Shown in pieces: positions 1-9,256 of a stretch of 64,000 nt of DNA. Under the pieces are notes generated by a model, which saw nothing but the letters and a program-made list of their open reading frames with translations, was not told the DNA's origin and searched no databases. Numbering within the stretch: position 1 is the first letter of the stretch; each line of letters opens with the position of its first letter. Both the position numbers and the translations under genes were made by a program. The stretch is from the NCBI RefSeq assembly GCF_001422925.1, contig NZ_LMNI01000011.1, positions 196,515 through 260,514 of the forward strand. The letters run 5' to 3'. The stretch is from Microbacterium sp. Leaf288. GTDB taxonomy: Bacteria; Actinomycetota; Actinomycetes; Actinomycetales; Microbacteriaceae.

Positions 1-250
1 GAGAGGCTACCGACCGGCCCTTGTCCCTTGCACCAAGAGTGTCCTGCAATCACATGCCGGTAGCTGCCACAGCAAAACAACTACCGTGCAAGCACTCTAT
101 AACGGCCAGATAACGCTGACAAGAGTTCGCTGTTATGTTTTCGTGATCGGTTTCCTGGGTGGCTGTCACTGGCGACCTCGCAGAGCCCCTTGACCGCAGC
201 ATCCAGATGTGTACAGTGTGAACATACGCACTCGACACTCGGAGGTTCCG
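1..250. other. Intergenic region, no gene supported
   Basis: This stretch is less GC-rich than its surroundings and no open frame in it looks like a protein. It may hold the end of an upstream transcription unit and the promoter of the DUF899 gene. I see no tRNA-like or long hairpin structure. A reverse-strand frame runs through it, but it is the antisense shadow of the DUF899 gene. Confidence 0.5.
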
Positions 251-958
251 ATGCAGAGCTCGACCCAGAACGCCCTTCCGCCCGTCGTCGATGCCGAGCA
301 ATGGCGACGCGAGCTCGATGAGCTCCGCGTGCGCGAGAAAGCGGCGACGCGAGAGCTCGACGCCATCGCGGCGCAGCGCCGGAGGCTGCCGATGGTGCAG
401 ATGCCCGACTACACGCTGATGGGCGAGTACGGACCGGTGCGCCTCGTCGACGTCTTCGAGGGAAAGTCGCAGCTCATCGTCTACAACCACATGTGGTTCG
501 AGGGGAAGCAATGGCACTGCCCGGGCTGCACCGGCTACACGTCGCAGTTCACCCGGCTCGACTTCCTCGACGCGTACGACGCCCGGTTCGTCATCGTGAC
601 GCAGGGTCCGATCGACGAAGCGCTCGAGTACAAGGAGCGCACGGGCAACCGCATGGACTGGTACTCCACCGCCGGGAGCCCGTTCGGCGCCGACGTCGAC
701 GCGCCCGCCGGAGGCGGTTTCGCGGTGAACGTCTTCCTCCGCGACGGCGACACCGTCTATCGCACCTGGCACACGAACGGCCGGGGCACGGAGCAGCTGA
801 GCCACACGTTCCCGCTCATCGACGTGCTCCCGTACGGCCGCCAGGAGGAATGGCAGGACTCGCCGGAAGGGTGGCCGAAGACCGACGCCTACGACGGGTG
901 GTTCACGTCGCAGAAGGTCGCGGAGCTGTACGGACCCGGCGCGCACACGCACGGATGA
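251..958 (+). CDS. DUF899 family thioredoxin-like protein
   Basis: The 235-residue product matches the DUF899 family, which has a thioredoxin-like fold and no settled function. Family features include the segment HMWFEGKQWHCPGCTGYTSQF, with a CPGC-type Cys-x-x-Cys pair in the thioredoxin active-site position, and the block TWHTNGRGTEQLSHTFPLID near the C terminus. The ATG at 251 is preferred over an in-frame ATG at 209 because a clear GGAGG lies at 241-245 with 5-base spacing. The first 50 residues are charged and probably helical. There is no signal peptide, so it should be cytosolic. It is transcribed alone and ends at a strong terminator. A redox or peroxidase-like role is only an inference from the fold. 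Confidence 0.85.
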   Translation: MQSSTQNALPPVVDAEQWRRELDELRVREKAATRELDAIAAQRRRLPMVQMPDYTLMGEYGPVRLVDVFEGKSQLIVYNHMWFEGKQWHCPGCTGYTSQFTRLDFLDAYDARFVIVTQGPIDEALEYKERTGNRMDWYSTAGSPFGADVDAPAGGGFAVNVFLRDGDTVYRTWHTNGRGTEQLSHTFPLIDVLPYGRQEEWQDSPEGWPKTDAYDGWFTSQKVAELYGPGAHTHG

Positions 959-967
959 AGAAGACGA

Positions 968-1003
968 ATGCCGCACCCCGCGACTGCGGCCGGGGTGCGG
1001 CAT
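968..1003. terminator. Bidirectional intrinsic terminator with GGCATCC arm
   Basis: A near-perfect inverted repeat, ATGCCGCACCCCG at 968-980 and CGGGGTGCGGCAT at 991-1003, lies between two convergent genes. The pairing extends outward into GACG/CGTC with one wobble. The right arm carries the recurrent GGCATCC motif. It can serve both the DUF899 gene and the transglycosylase-like gene. Confidence 0.8.
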
Positions 1004-1027
1004 CCGTCTCAGATCGAAGCCGGCTGA

Positions 1028-1921
1028 TCAGTACCAGTCGGTGGCCTGCGAGTGGCCCCAGGCGGCGCACGGCGTGCCGTACGATCCGGCGATGTAGCCG
1101 AGGCCCCACGCGATCTGGGTTGCGGCGTTGGTCTGCCAGTCGGCGCCGGCGCTGGCCATCTTGTTGCCGGGCAGCGACTGCGGGATGCCGGTGGCGCCGC
1201 TTCCGGCGTTGTAGGCCTGGTAGTTCCAGTTCGACTCCTTCTCCCAGAGCGACTCGAGGCACGAGAACTGGCCGTCGCCCCAGCCGTACTGCGAGGCGGC
1301 CATCTGACGCGCGGTCGCCTTGGCGCCCTCGGGCGTGTTCGCGGCGGCGAGGGCGGCAGCGGCCGCTTCGGCCTGGCGCTGCGCCTCGGCGGCAGCGGCG
1401 GCAGCGGCAGCCGCCGCCTCTTCCGCGGCCTTCTTCTCCTTTGCGGCGTCGAGGTGCTCGCGCAGCTCGGTCACGCGGGCCTGCACCGTCTCCGTGGCGC
1501 CGCTCACGTCGGCGGCGAGCCCCGGAACCAGGAGCATCGGAACGAGGTCGAGCTTCGCGAGGCGGTCGGCCGCCTGCTCGAGGCCGGCGGTGTCGACGGA
1601 CGTGTCGCCGATGCCCAGGTCGAGGCCCGCGGCGGCGATGTCGGTGGTGACCGAGGCGGCGTCGCTCAGCGCGACGCGGGCCGAGAGGAGGGTGCCCTGC
1701 GCATCGACGCGGATGTCGCGGAAGGAGTCTGCGGTCGCTTCGGGCGCGGCGGCCGAGGCTATCGCGGTGGCGGCCAGCGGAGCGGCGGCAGCGAGGGCCG
1801 GGGAAGCGAGCGTGAGGCCCGTCGTGAGGAGCACGCCGAGCGCGGCCCCGGTGGCGACGGCGGGCACGAAGAAGCGGCGGCGTGAACGGCGGGCAGGCGT
1901 GGGTGACTGGTCTGAATGCAT
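1028..1921 (-). CDS. Secreted lytic-transglycosylase-like protein
   Basis: The 297-residue product starts at the ATG at 1921, with AGGA about 11 bases upstream. An Arg-rich n-region (RRSRRRFF) and a hydrophobic stretch ending near ALAAAAP form a Sec signal peptide over about residues 11-47. A long Ala/Glu/Lys coiled-coil segment follows in the middle third. The C-terminal 90 residues form a lysozyme-like fold: SCLESLWEKESNWN holds the candidate catalytic Glu, then NAGSGATGIPQSLPGNKM and the ending AAWGHSQATDWY. This domain architecture is common in Micrococcales cell-wall transglycosylases. It should act on peptidoglycan outside the membrane. The open frame continues upstream to 1993, but that extension would place 24 polar residues before the signal peptide. 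Confidence 0.8.
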   Translation of the reverse strand: MHSDQSPTPARRSRRRFFVPAVATGAALGVLLTTGLTLASPALAAAAPLAATAIASAAAPEATADSFRDIRVDAQGTLLSARVALSDAASVTTDIAAAGLDLGIGDTSVDTAGLEQAADRLAKLDLVPMLLVPGLAADVSGATETVQARVTELREHLDAAKEKKAAEEAAAAAAAAAAEAQRQAEAAAAALAAANTPEGAKATARQMAASQYGWGDGQFSCLESLWEKESNWNYQAYNAGSGATGIPQSLPGNKMASAGADWQTNAATQIAWGLGYIAGSYGTPCAAWGHSQATDWY

Positions 1922-2085
1922 GACGAACGTACGATCCTTCGGGTTTCGCGCCGCGGGTATCGGCGCCCGTGCGTCTTCGGGTCGGACGCACAAGTCCCCG
2001 ATTCTGCCTCATCGTGTCTGGACGGTTCCCGGTGTTTTCCTGGACGGAACGTGAGAGCGCTTTTGCAGGAAAGGCCTGATCGGAC

Positions 2086-2103
2086 AATGAGAATCTTCTC
2101 ATT
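2086..2103. promoter_or_regulatory. 18-bp perfect-arm palindrome, candidate operator
   Basis: AATGAGAATCTTCTCATT has two 8-base arms and a 2-base centre. It sits in the divergent gap between the transglycosylase-like gene (start 1921) and the GMC oxidase gene (start 2226). It is notably AT-rich for this genome. It loosely resembles Fur-family (Zur type) boxes but is one base short of that spacing, so the regulator is unknown. Confidence 0.5.
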
Positions 2104-2225
2104 CAGGTGCATCGGATAGCACCAGCGTGCAGTCGCCGGCAGTGAATGGCTGTTCACTTAACCCTTGTCCGGAGCCTGACGGATGGTGCATGCTGGCCGC
2201 AGCAACGGCGCACCTGGAGGCACCC

Positions 2226-4181
2226 ATGACGTTGACCGCAGGGCAGCGGGCGACATTCGAGTCCATCTTCGACACCTTCGCTCCCGGCGACGGCAACGGC
2301 ATCCCCTCGGCCACCCGGCTGGGTGCGGTCCCGATCGCCGAGGGCATGCTCGAGGCGAACCCGCGCAAGGAGGAGGCGGAGCTCCTCGCCCGCGTGCTGT
2401 CGCTGTGGGACACGCCGCTCGGCGGCGTGCTCCTGGGCATCGGCCCGCGCCGGTTCTCGACGCTGTCGGCCGCGAAGCGCGAGGCCGCGCTCATCGCGCT
2501 GTCGGACTCGCGCGTGCCCCTCAAGCGCGTGCTGTTCCAGAACCTGAAGTCCGCCGCGATGCTGTCGTACTACGTCGCCCCCGGAGCCGACGGCGCCTCA
2601 CCCCTCTGGGCGTCGATGGGCTATCCCGGTCCTCCCGGTCCGCGCACCGATGCGACGCCTCCGCCGCTGCACCCGCAGACGCCGGAGGTCGACCTCTCGC
2701 TCGACTGCGACGTGGTCGTCGTCGGCTCGGGCGCGGGCGGCGGGACGGCCGCCGCGGTGCTCGCCGCGCGGGGGCTCGACGTGATCGTGCTCGAGAAGGG
2801 CGCCTACTACGACGATCGGGACTTCGACGGCAGCGAGCTCGGCGGCCTCGCCCGCCTGTACGCGCCAGGGCCCTCGGCCACGGCGGAGGGGCAGCTCAGC
2901 ATCCTGTCGGCGCAATGCCTCGGCGGCGGCACCGTCGTGAACTTCTCGACCTCGTTCCGCACGCCCGACCACGTGCGGGAGGAATGGGCCGCGCACGGGG
3001 TGCCGCAGTTCATGTCGCCCGAGTACGACGCCGCCCTCGACGCGGTGTGGGCGCGGCTCGGCGTGAACGGCGCGTACAGCGCGCCGTCGGCGCGCGACCG
3101 CATCATGGAGCGCGGACTCACGCGCCTCGGCTGGCATGTCGGCGCGCTCGAGCGCAACGTCGTCGGCTGCGACACCGGTCTCGAATGCGGCCGCTGCGGC
3201 TACGGGTGCCGCATCGGCGCGAAGCAGTCGGTCACGAAGACATGGCTGACGGATGCCGAGAGCTCCGGTGCGCGCCTCTACACCGGCGTCGACGTGCGAA
3301 AGGTCGAGACCGCGGTGGGCCGGGCGACAGGGGTGACGGGCCGCACCGCGGCCGGGCACTCCGTCACGGTCCGTGCCCGCGCGGTCGTGGTCGCGGGCGG
3401 AGCGGTCCAGACGCCGGCGCTGCTGCGTCGCTCGGGATTGACGAATCAGAACATCGGCAAGCACCTCCGTCTGCACCCGGCGACGGCGGTGTGGGCGGAG
3501 TTCGACGAGGAGGTTCGCCCGTGGGAGGGTGCCATGCAGGCGCGCTACTCCGCCCAGCACGCCGACCTCGACGGCTCGGGCTACGGCGCCGTCTACGAGA
3601 CCGCGGCCGCCAACCCGGGACTCTCGGTGGCGTTCCAGTCGTGGCGCGGCGCGCAGTCCCACCTCGACGTGATGAAGCGCCTCGCGCACTACTCGAGCGT
3701 CGGAGTCATCACGCGAGACCAGGACTCCGGCGAGGTGCGGGTCGACAAGTCCGGCGAACCGACGATGCACTACCTCCTGTCGGATCGCGACGCGGCCCGC
3801 GTGCAGGCGGGCGTGGCGGGCGCGTCCCGCATCCTCGAGGCGGCGGGAGCGCTGCGCATGTTCTCGGGGCACCAGGCGGGCATCGAGTGGACCCGCGCAG
3901 GCGGCGAGCCGCTCGACGCCTTCATCGCGCGCTGCGCCGCGGCGGGGTACGGTCCCGGCCGGTGTTCCATGGCGGCGCTGCACATCATGGGGTCATCCCG
4001 CATGGGCGGCTCCGCGGCCACGAGCGCGGTCGACCCCGACGGTGCTACCTGGGAGGTGCCCAACCTCGTCGTCGCGGACGCTTCGACGTTCCCCACGGCC
4101 TCCGGCGTCAACCCGATGATCTCCATCGAGGCCATCGCCTACATGACGGCGACCCGTCTCGCCGGCCGTCTGGGGGCATGA
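2226..4181 (+). CDS. GMC-family FAD-dependent alcohol oxidoreductase
   Basis: The start is the ATG at 2226 behind GGAGG at 2216-2220, giving 651 residues. Residues 1-150 form an N-terminal helical domain of the kind fused to long-chain alcohol oxidase type GMC proteins, containing LKRVLFQNLKSAAMLSYY. The FAD dinucleotide-binding motif VVVGSGAGGG begins near residue 163 and ends with an acidic LEKG. A Cys-rich segment, GLECGRCGYGCRIGAKQS, lies in the middle. The GMC C-terminal block includes MGSSRMGG and FPTASGVNPM, near the catalytic centre. No signal peptide is visible. Family members oxidise long-chain alcohols, sterols or polyols with FAD; the substrate here cannot be read from sequence. 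It is monocistronic. Confidence 0.85.
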   Translation: MTLTAGQRATFESIFDTFAPGDGNGIPSATRLGAVPIAEGMLEANPRKEEAELLARVLSLWDTPLGGVLLGIGPRRFSTLSAAKREAALIALSDSRVPLKRVLFQNLKSAAMLSYYVAPGADGASPLWASMGYPGPPGPRTDATPPPLHPQTPEVDLSLDCDVVVVGSGAGGGTAAAVLAARGLDVIVLEKGAYYDDRDFDGSELGGLARLYAPGPSATAEGQLSILSAQCLGGGTVVNFSTSFRTPDHVREEWAAHGVPQFMSPEYDAALDAVWARLGVNGAYSAPSARDRIMERGLTRLGWHVGALERNVVGCDTGLECGRCGYGCRIGAKQSVTKTWLTDAESSGARLYTGVDVRKVETAVGRATGVTGRTAAGHSVTVRARAVVVAGGAVQTPALLRRSGLTNQNIGKHLRLHPATAVWAEFDEEVRPWEGAMQARYSAQHADLDGSGYGAVYETAAANPGLSVAFQSWRGAQSHLDVMKRLAHYSSVGVITRDQDSGEVRVDKSGEPTMHYLLSDRDAARVQAGVAGASRILEAAGALRMFSGHQAGIEWTRAGGEPLDAFIARCAAAGYGPGRCSMAALHIMGSSRMGGSAATSAVDPDGATWEVPNLVVADASTFPTASGVNPMISIEAIAYMTATRLAGRLGA

Positions 4182-4313
4182 CTGCGTAACGAAGATCCTG
4201 GCGTGTGGGTGTTTCCCGCGCCACCAGGCGAGCGCTAGCGTTGCGCTCGACGGGGCACGGCGTGGTGCGGTGCGTCGTCGGTGCGCGCACGACACCTCGC
4301 GAAGGAGAGATCC

Positions 4314-6416
4314 ATGGCTACATCGTCCGCAGCAGACATCGTCAAGGCCGTCGGCGGCGCCGGCAACATCGAGAGCCTCACGCACTGCGCCACCCGGCTG
4401 AGATTCCAGCTCCATGACGCGTCCGGCGTCGACGCCAAGGCCGTCGAGGCGATCCCCGGAGTCATGGGCGCCGTGCCGCAGGCCGGCGAGCGGTTCCAGG
4501 TCGTCATCGGCGGCGGCGTGCAGAACGTCTACAACGACATCATGGCGCTGCCCGAGATGAAGGACGGCGGCGGGGCTGCAGCATCCGATGCCGACGACAT
4601 CGACGCGATCAAAGCACGGGAGCGTGCGAAGGGGGTGCGCGGGAAGGTCGCGTGGATCGACTCCTTCTTCGAGTTCCTGTCGGACTCGTTCCGGCCGCTC
4701 CTGGGCGCCCTCCTCGGCGCGTCGTTCTTCATCACGTTCATGGCGCTGCTCGCGACCGTGGGTGCCATCCCGGACTGGAATGCCCCGGGCGTGACGCTGG
4801 AGCCGTCGTGGGCGTTCGTCAACCTGATGTGGCAGTGCATCTTCGTGTTCCTGCCGCTGATGGTCGCGTACAACGCGACGAAGAAGGTGGGCGCCGACCC
4901 CTGGGTGGGCTTCGGCATCATGGCGGTGCTGATGCTGCCCGGGTTCCTCGCACTCGGCGAGGGCGTCGAGCCGACGCAGATCTTCGGCGTCGACGTCACG
5001 ATCGTGCCGATCTTCGGCTTCCCGCTGACGATCTTCGACTACAGCTCGCAGGTGTTCCCGCCGCTGCTGATGGCGGGCGTGCTCGGTCCGCTGTACAAGC
5101 TGCTGCGCAAGCTCATCCCCGCGAACGTGCAGCTCATCTTCGTGCCGTTCTTCGCGATGCTCGTCATGATCCCGCTGACGGCGTTCATCATCGGCCCGAT
5201 CGGCGTCTACGCGGGCGCCGCCCTCGCGCAGGCCCTCGCGGCGATCAACAACTTCTCGCCGTTCATCTTCGCGATCGTGATCCCGCTGGCCTATCCGTTC
5301 ATGGTTCCGCTGGGTCTGCACTGGCCGATCAACGCGGTCATGCTCCTCAACATCCAGACCCTCGGGTACGACTTCATCCAGGGCCCGATGGGCGCGTGGA
5401 ACTTCGCCTGCTTCGGCGCCACCGCCGGCGTGCTCGTGCTCTCGCTCCGTCACCGCGACACGCAGATGCGCCAGACCGCGACGGGCGCGCTCGCGGCAGG
5501 TCTTCTGGGCGGGATCTCCGAGCCGTCGCTGTACGGCATCCATCTGCGGTTCAAGCGGATCTATCCACGCATGCTCGTCGGCTGCTTCGTCGGCGGACTC
5601 ACGATCGGCATCGGGAGCCTCATCATGGGCCTGCCCGACGGGGTGACCACGCAGGCGTTCGTGTTCACGTCACTGCTGACGATCCCGGCGTTCAACCCGA
5701 TCGGCCTCTACGCGATCGCGATCGGGCTGGCCTTCTTCACGTCGATGTTCCTCGTCATCTGGTCGAACTTCCGCACGCCCGAGCAGCAGGCCGAGTTCGA
5801 GGCGGCGCGCGACGCGGCCGAGGCTGCGGCGGCGGCCGAGCACATCGCGCCCGCGGTCGTCGAGGCGAGCGAGCCGCGTGCCATCGATGCGTCGGAGGCG
5901 GCCCCGGCTGCGGCCGCCGTCCCGGTGGCCACCGCCGTGCTCGAGCAGGCGTCGATCGAGGTGCTGTCGCCGCTGGCGGGCAAGGTCGTTCCGCTGTCGG
6001 AGGTCCCCGACCCGGTGTTCGCGGGCGGAGTCATGGGCCCGGGCGCGGCCATCGAACCGGTCGGCGACACGGTGTTCTCGCCCGGCGCGGGCGTGATCGC
6101 GGCGGCCCAGCCCACCGGGCATGCCTTCGGCATCGTCCTCGACGGCGGCGTCGAACTGCTGATCCACGTCGGCATCGACACGGTCAACCTGAAGGGCGAA
6201 GGCTTCGACGTCAAGGTGAAGAATGGCGATCGCGTCGAGCTCGGCACGCCGCTGGTGACGTTCGATCGCGCGGTGATCGAGAAGGCCGGCTACCCGCTCA
6301 TCACGCCCGTGATCGTGCTCAACGCCGACGACTTCGGCGAGGTGTCGCCGGTGCTCGAAGGCGACATCGCCGTGGGCGGCTCACTGATCACGGTGGAGCC
6401 CAAGCCCGCGCCGTAG
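4314..6416 (+). CDS. PTS beta-glucoside-type EIIBCA permease
   Basis: This 700-residue fused sugar permease couples phosphotransfer from HPr to sugar uptake. The order is EIIB (residues 1-85, phospho-Cys25 in LTHCATRLRF), EIIC (about 110-475, ten or so membrane segments, with the motif GGISEPSLYGIHLR near its end), an Ala-rich linker, and EIIA (about 550-700). In EIIA, His603 (GHAFG) and the phospho-accepting His618 (LLIHVGIDTV) keep the 15-residue spacing of glucose-type EIIA domains. The B-C-A order is typical of the beta-glucoside, sucrose and trehalose branch. GAAGGAGA precedes the ATG. No glycosidase, antiterminator or EI/HPr gene is adjacent, so the sugar is unassigned. A strong terminator follows. 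Confidence 0.9.
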   Translation: MATSSAADIVKAVGGAGNIESLTHCATRLRFQLHDASGVDAKAVEAIPGVMGAVPQAGERFQVVIGGGVQNVYNDIMALPEMKDGGGAAASDADDIDAIKARERAKGVRGKVAWIDSFFEFLSDSFRPLLGALLGASFFITFMALLATVGAIPDWNAPGVTLEPSWAFVNLMWQCIFVFLPLMVAYNATKKVGADPWVGFGIMAVLMLPGFLALGEGVEPTQIFGVDVTIVPIFGFPLTIFDYSSQVFPPLLMAGVLGPLYKLLRKLIPANVQLIFVPFFAMLVMIPLTAFIIGPIGVYAGAALAQALAAINNFSPFIFAIVIPLAYPFMVPLGLHWPINAVMLLNIQTLGYDFIQGPMGAWNFACFGATAGVLVLSLRHRDTQMRQTATGALAAGLLGGISEPSLYGIHLRFKRIYPRMLVGCFVGGLTIGIGSLIMGLPDGVTTQAFVFTSLLTIPAFNPIGLYAIAIGLAFFTSMFLVIWSNFRTPEQQAEFEAARDAAEAAAAAEHIAPAVVEASEPRAIDASEAAPAAAAVPVATAVLEQASIEVLSPLAGKVVPLSEVPDPVFAGGVMGPGAAIEPVGDTVFSPGAGVIAAAQPTGHAFGIVLDGGVELLIHVGIDTVNLKGEGFDVKVKNGDRVELGTPLVTFDRAVIEKAGYPLITPVIVLNADDFGEVSPVLEGDIAVGGSLITVEPKPAP

Positions 6417-6441
6417 GCCGGTGTCGGCTTCGCGCTAGCGA

Positions 6442-6484
6442 AATCGGCATCCGCGGCTGTGTGAAACAACCGCGGATGCCGATT
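6442..6484 (+). terminator. Terminator hairpin built from the CGGATGC motif
   Basis: The 15-base arms AATCGGCATCCGCGG (6442-6456) and CCGCGGATGCCGATT (6470-6484) are perfectly complementary around a GTGTGAAACAA-type loop. Each arm carries one copy of the recurrent GCATCCG/CGGATGC heptamer. It lies just behind the PTS gene. Confidence 0.8.
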
Positions 6485-6553
6485 CCTATAGCGCGGGCGA
6501 ATGGGGTCGGGCGAGAACGGCAGCGGCTGCGGGAATCGGCCGCGGGAACGACG

Positions 6554-6589
6554 GAGGGGTGGGTGCCGAGACCTCGGCATCCACCCCTC
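6554..6589 (-). terminator. Terminator hairpin behind pgi
   Basis: The 17-base arms 6554-6570 and 6573-6589 pair with one G-T wobble and a very short loop. The right arm contains CTCGGCATCC. It lies 14 bp beyond the pgi stop codon, back to back with the PTS terminator. Confidence 0.75.
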
Positions 6590-6602
6590 GACGTCGTGCG
6601 GC

Positions 6603-8282
6603 CTACTTGCGGTGCGCGGCGTAGTAGGCAAGGAGCGCCCGGGTCGAGGCATCCTGTGCAGCGATCGCCGCCTCGTCGCCCTCGATGGCCGGCGCGATCT
6701 GCAGCGCCAGCTGCTTGCCGAGCTCGACGCCCCACTGGTCGAACGAGTTCACGCCCCAGATCACGCCCTGCGTGAAGGTGATGTGCTCGTACAGTGCGAC
6801 GAGCTGGCCGAGCACGGCGGGCGTGAGCGCCGGAGCGAAGATCGACGTGGTCGGCTTGTTGCCCGCGAACGTGCGCGCGGCGACGAGGGCGCCGGTGGTG
6901 CCTTCGGCCTCGACCTCTTCGGCCGTCTTGCCGAAGGCGAGGGCCTTGGTCTGCGCGAGGAAGTTCGACAGGAACAGGCCGTGCACGTCGCGGCCGCCGT
7001 CTTCGAGCGGGTACGCGGGGTTCGCGAAGGCGATGAAGTCCGCGGGGATGAGGCGCGTGCCCTGGTGGATCAGCTGGTAGAACGCGTGCTGGCCGTTGGT
7101 GCCGGGCTCGCCCCAGAACACCTCGCCGGTGTCGGTGGTGACGGGGGAGCCGTCCCAGCGGACCGACTTGCCGTTGGACTCCATGGTCAGCTGCTGCAGG
7201 TACGCGGCGAAGCGCGAGAGCTGCTGGGCGTAGGGGAGCACCGCGTGCGACTGGGCGCCGAGGAAGTTCGAGTACCAGATGTTGAGGAGGCCCATCAGCA
7301 CCGGCACGTTGCGCTCGAGCGGCGTGCTCGCCACGTGCTCGTCGACCGCGTGGAATCCGGCGAGCAGCTCGCGGAACACGTCGGGGCCGAGCTCGATCAT
7401 GAGCGAGAGACCGATGGCCGAGTCCACGGAGTAGCGGCCGCCGACCCAGTCCCAGAAGCCGAACGCGTTGTCGGTGTCGATGCCGAACGCGGCGACCTTG
7501 TCGAGAGCGGTCGAGACGGCGACGAAGTGGTGGGCGACGGCATCCGTCTTCGCCTCGTCCGAACCGTCGATCGCGCCCGACGCCGCGAGACCGGCCCACA
7601 GCCAGTCGCGCGCGAGGCGCGCGTTGGTCAGCGTCTCGAGGGTGGTGAAGGTCTTCGACGCGACGATGAAGAGCGTGGTCTCGGGGTCGAGGTCCTTGGT
7701 CTTGTTCGCGATGTCGAACGGGTCGATGTTCGAGACGAACCGGGCCTGGATGCCGGCGGTGGCATACGGCTCGAGCGCGGCCGAGATCATGACCGGGCCG
7801 AGGTCGGAGCCGCCGATGCCGATGTTGACGATGTGCGTGACCTTCTTGCCGGTCACACCCTGCCACTCGCCCGAGCGCACCCGGTCGGCGAAAGCGGTCA
7901 TCGCGGTGAGCACCGACTGCACGTCGGCGTCGACGTCCTGGCCGTTGACCACCAGCGCCGGTGAAGCGCCGGCGGGCCGGCGGAGCGCGGTGTGGAGCAC
8001 CGCGCGGTCCTCGGTCGTGTTGATGTGCTCGCCGGCGAGCATCGCGGCGTAGCGCTCGGCGACGCCGGTCTCGGCGGCGAGCTTCACGAGCGCCGCGAGG
8101 ATCTCGTCGGTCACGAGGTTCTTCGACAGGTCGACGTGCAGGTCGGCGAGCTCGAAGCTGAGGCGCTCGGCGCGACGCGGATCGATGGCGAACCAGTCGC
8201 GCAGATCGGGGGCGAACGAGTCGCGGAGCGAGCTGAGCTCGGCCCAGGCGGACGTGGTGGTGGCATCGATGGGAGCTGTCAC
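6603..8282 (-). CDS. pgi: Glucose-6-phosphate isomerase
   Basis: This cytosolic enzyme interconverts glucose-6-phosphate and fructose-6-phosphate in glycolysis. The 559-residue product has the full set of family blocks: GIGGSDLGP, the signature [37 protein letters not shown], the catalytic Glu/His region [19 protein letters not shown], and the C-terminal Lys in VELGKQLA. Length matches the classical bacterial Pgi family. I chose the GTG at 8282 because TACCTT lies exactly 7 bases upstream, the leaderless pattern seen throughout this window. A TTG three codons earlier is the alternative. It is transcribed away from the HAD phosphatase gene. Confidence 0.96.
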   Translation of the reverse strand: MTAPIDATTTSAWAELSSLRDSFAPDLRDWFAIDPRRAERLSFELADLHVDLSKNLVTDEILAALVKLAAETGVAERYAAMLAGEHINTTEDRAVLHTALRRPAGASPALVVNGQDVDADVQSVLTAMTAFADRVRSGEWQGVTGKKVTHIVNIGIGGSDLGPVMISAALEPYATAGIQARFVSNIDPFDIANKTKDLDPETTLFIVASKTFTTLETLTNARLARDWLWAGLAASGAIDGSDEAKTDAVAHHFVAVSTALDKVAAFGIDTDNAFGFWDWVGGRYSVDSAIGLSLMIELGPDVFRELLAGFHAVDEHVASTPLERNVPVLMGLLNIWYSNFLGAQSHAVLPYAQQLSRFAAYLQQLTMESNGKSVRWDGSPVTTDTGEVFWGEPGTNGQHAFYQLIHQGTRLIPADFIAFANPAYPLEDGGRDVHGLFLSNFLAQTKALAFGKTAEEVEAEGTTGALVAARTFAGNKPTTSIFAPALTPAVLGQLVALYEHITFTQGVIWGVNSFDQWGVELGKQLALQIAPAIEGDEAAIAAQDASTRALLAYYAAHRK

Positions 8283-8404
8283 GCACCCCAAGGTACCCGC
8301 GCGGGTGTGCGTGTTGGTTACGCGTTACTCACCGACCTCCGGCGGCTGTTGTGAGCAGGCGTCCCGCCCGGCGTTCAGGAAGCCGACCGTAGGCTGGAAG
8401 CACC

Positions 8405-9235
8405 ATGCCCTTCCCCTCGCCCGACCTTCGCCTGATCGCCGTCGACATGGACGGCACCCTGCTCGACGGCCACGGCCGCATCCCCGAGGCCCTCTGGCCG
8501 CTGCTGGACCGCCTGCACGCAGACGGCATCCGCTTCGCGCCGGCGAGCGGACGCCAGCTCGCGACGCTGCAGCGTGCGTTCGCCGAGCACCTCGACGACA
8601 TGGTGTTCATCGCCGAGAACGGCGCGTACGTCGTCGAGGGCGACACCGAGATCAGCTCGGACGCGATGGATGCCTCGTTCACGGCGTCCCTCGTCACGCG
8701 CCTGCGTGCGCTCGCCGCCGAGGGGCGCGACCTCGGCGTCGTCGTGTGCGGCAAGCGGTCCGCCTATATCGAGCGCGCCGGCGACGCGTTCCTCCCCGAG
8801 GCTGAGAAGTACTACGCCCGCCTCGAGGCCGTGCCCGACCTGCTCACGGTCGACGACCAGATCCTCAAGGTCGCGATCTTCGACTTCGCGGATGCCGCGG
8901 CCACCGCCCCCGCGCTCGACGACCTGCGAGCCACGCACCAGGTGGTGGTGTCGGGCGAGCACTGGATCGACGTGATGAACCAGGGTGTCAACAAAGGCGT
9001 CGCGCTCGGGCGGCTGCAGGCGGCGACGGGTATCACTCCCGAGCAGACGGCGGTGTTCGGCGACTACCTCAACGACCTCGAGATGATGGATGCCGCGTCC
9101 CTGTCATTCGCGATGGCCAACGCGCACCCGCTCGTCGCGGCGCGGGCGCGCTTCCGCGCCCCGTCGAACCTCGACCACGGTGTGATCACCACGATCGAGA
9201 AGCTCCTCGACGGCGTGCCCGACCCCGTCGCCTGA
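8405..9235 (+). CDS. HAD-superfamily Cof-type sugar phosphatase
   Basis: The 276-residue protein belongs to the Cof/YidA (HAD IIB) branch, which dephosphorylates sugar phosphates and other small phosphates in the cytosol. Motif I is AVDMDGTLLD (nucleophile and acid/base Asp near residues 14 and 16). A Cof-type cap follows in the middle. Motif III is the Lys of NKGVALGRL, and motif IV is FGDYLNDLEMM. A TAGGCT box lies 9 bases before the ATG. It is divergent from pgi, which hints at sugar-phosphate housekeeping, but the substrate is unknown. Confidence 0.9.
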   Translation: MPFPSPDLRLIAVDMDGTLLDGHGRIPEALWPLLDRLHADGIRFAPASGRQLATLQRAFAEHLDDMVFIAENGAYVVEGDTEISSDAMDASFTASLVTRLRALAAEGRDLGVVVCGKRSAYIERAGDAFLPEAEKYYARLEAVPDLLTVDDQILKVAIFDFADAAATAPALDDLRATHQVVVSGEHWIDVMNQGVNKGVALGRLQAATGITPEQTAVFGDYLNDLEMMDAASLSFAMANAHPLVAARARFRAPSNLDHGVITTIEKLLDGVPDPVA

Positions 9236-9256
9236 CGGAGTCGGTAGCCTTCGGGC

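Noticed and set aside
50..1003. Long minus-strand open frame over the DUF899 gene
   Set aside because: Arg/Val-rich antisense translation with no domain; it ends in the AT-richer gap and overlaps a well-supported gene with its own ribosome site.
3993..5543. 516-codon minus-strand frame across the GMC and PTS genes
   Set aside because: Its product is almost all Arg, Asp, Glu and His, typical of the antisense frame of high-GC genes; the forward PTS protein is unambiguous.
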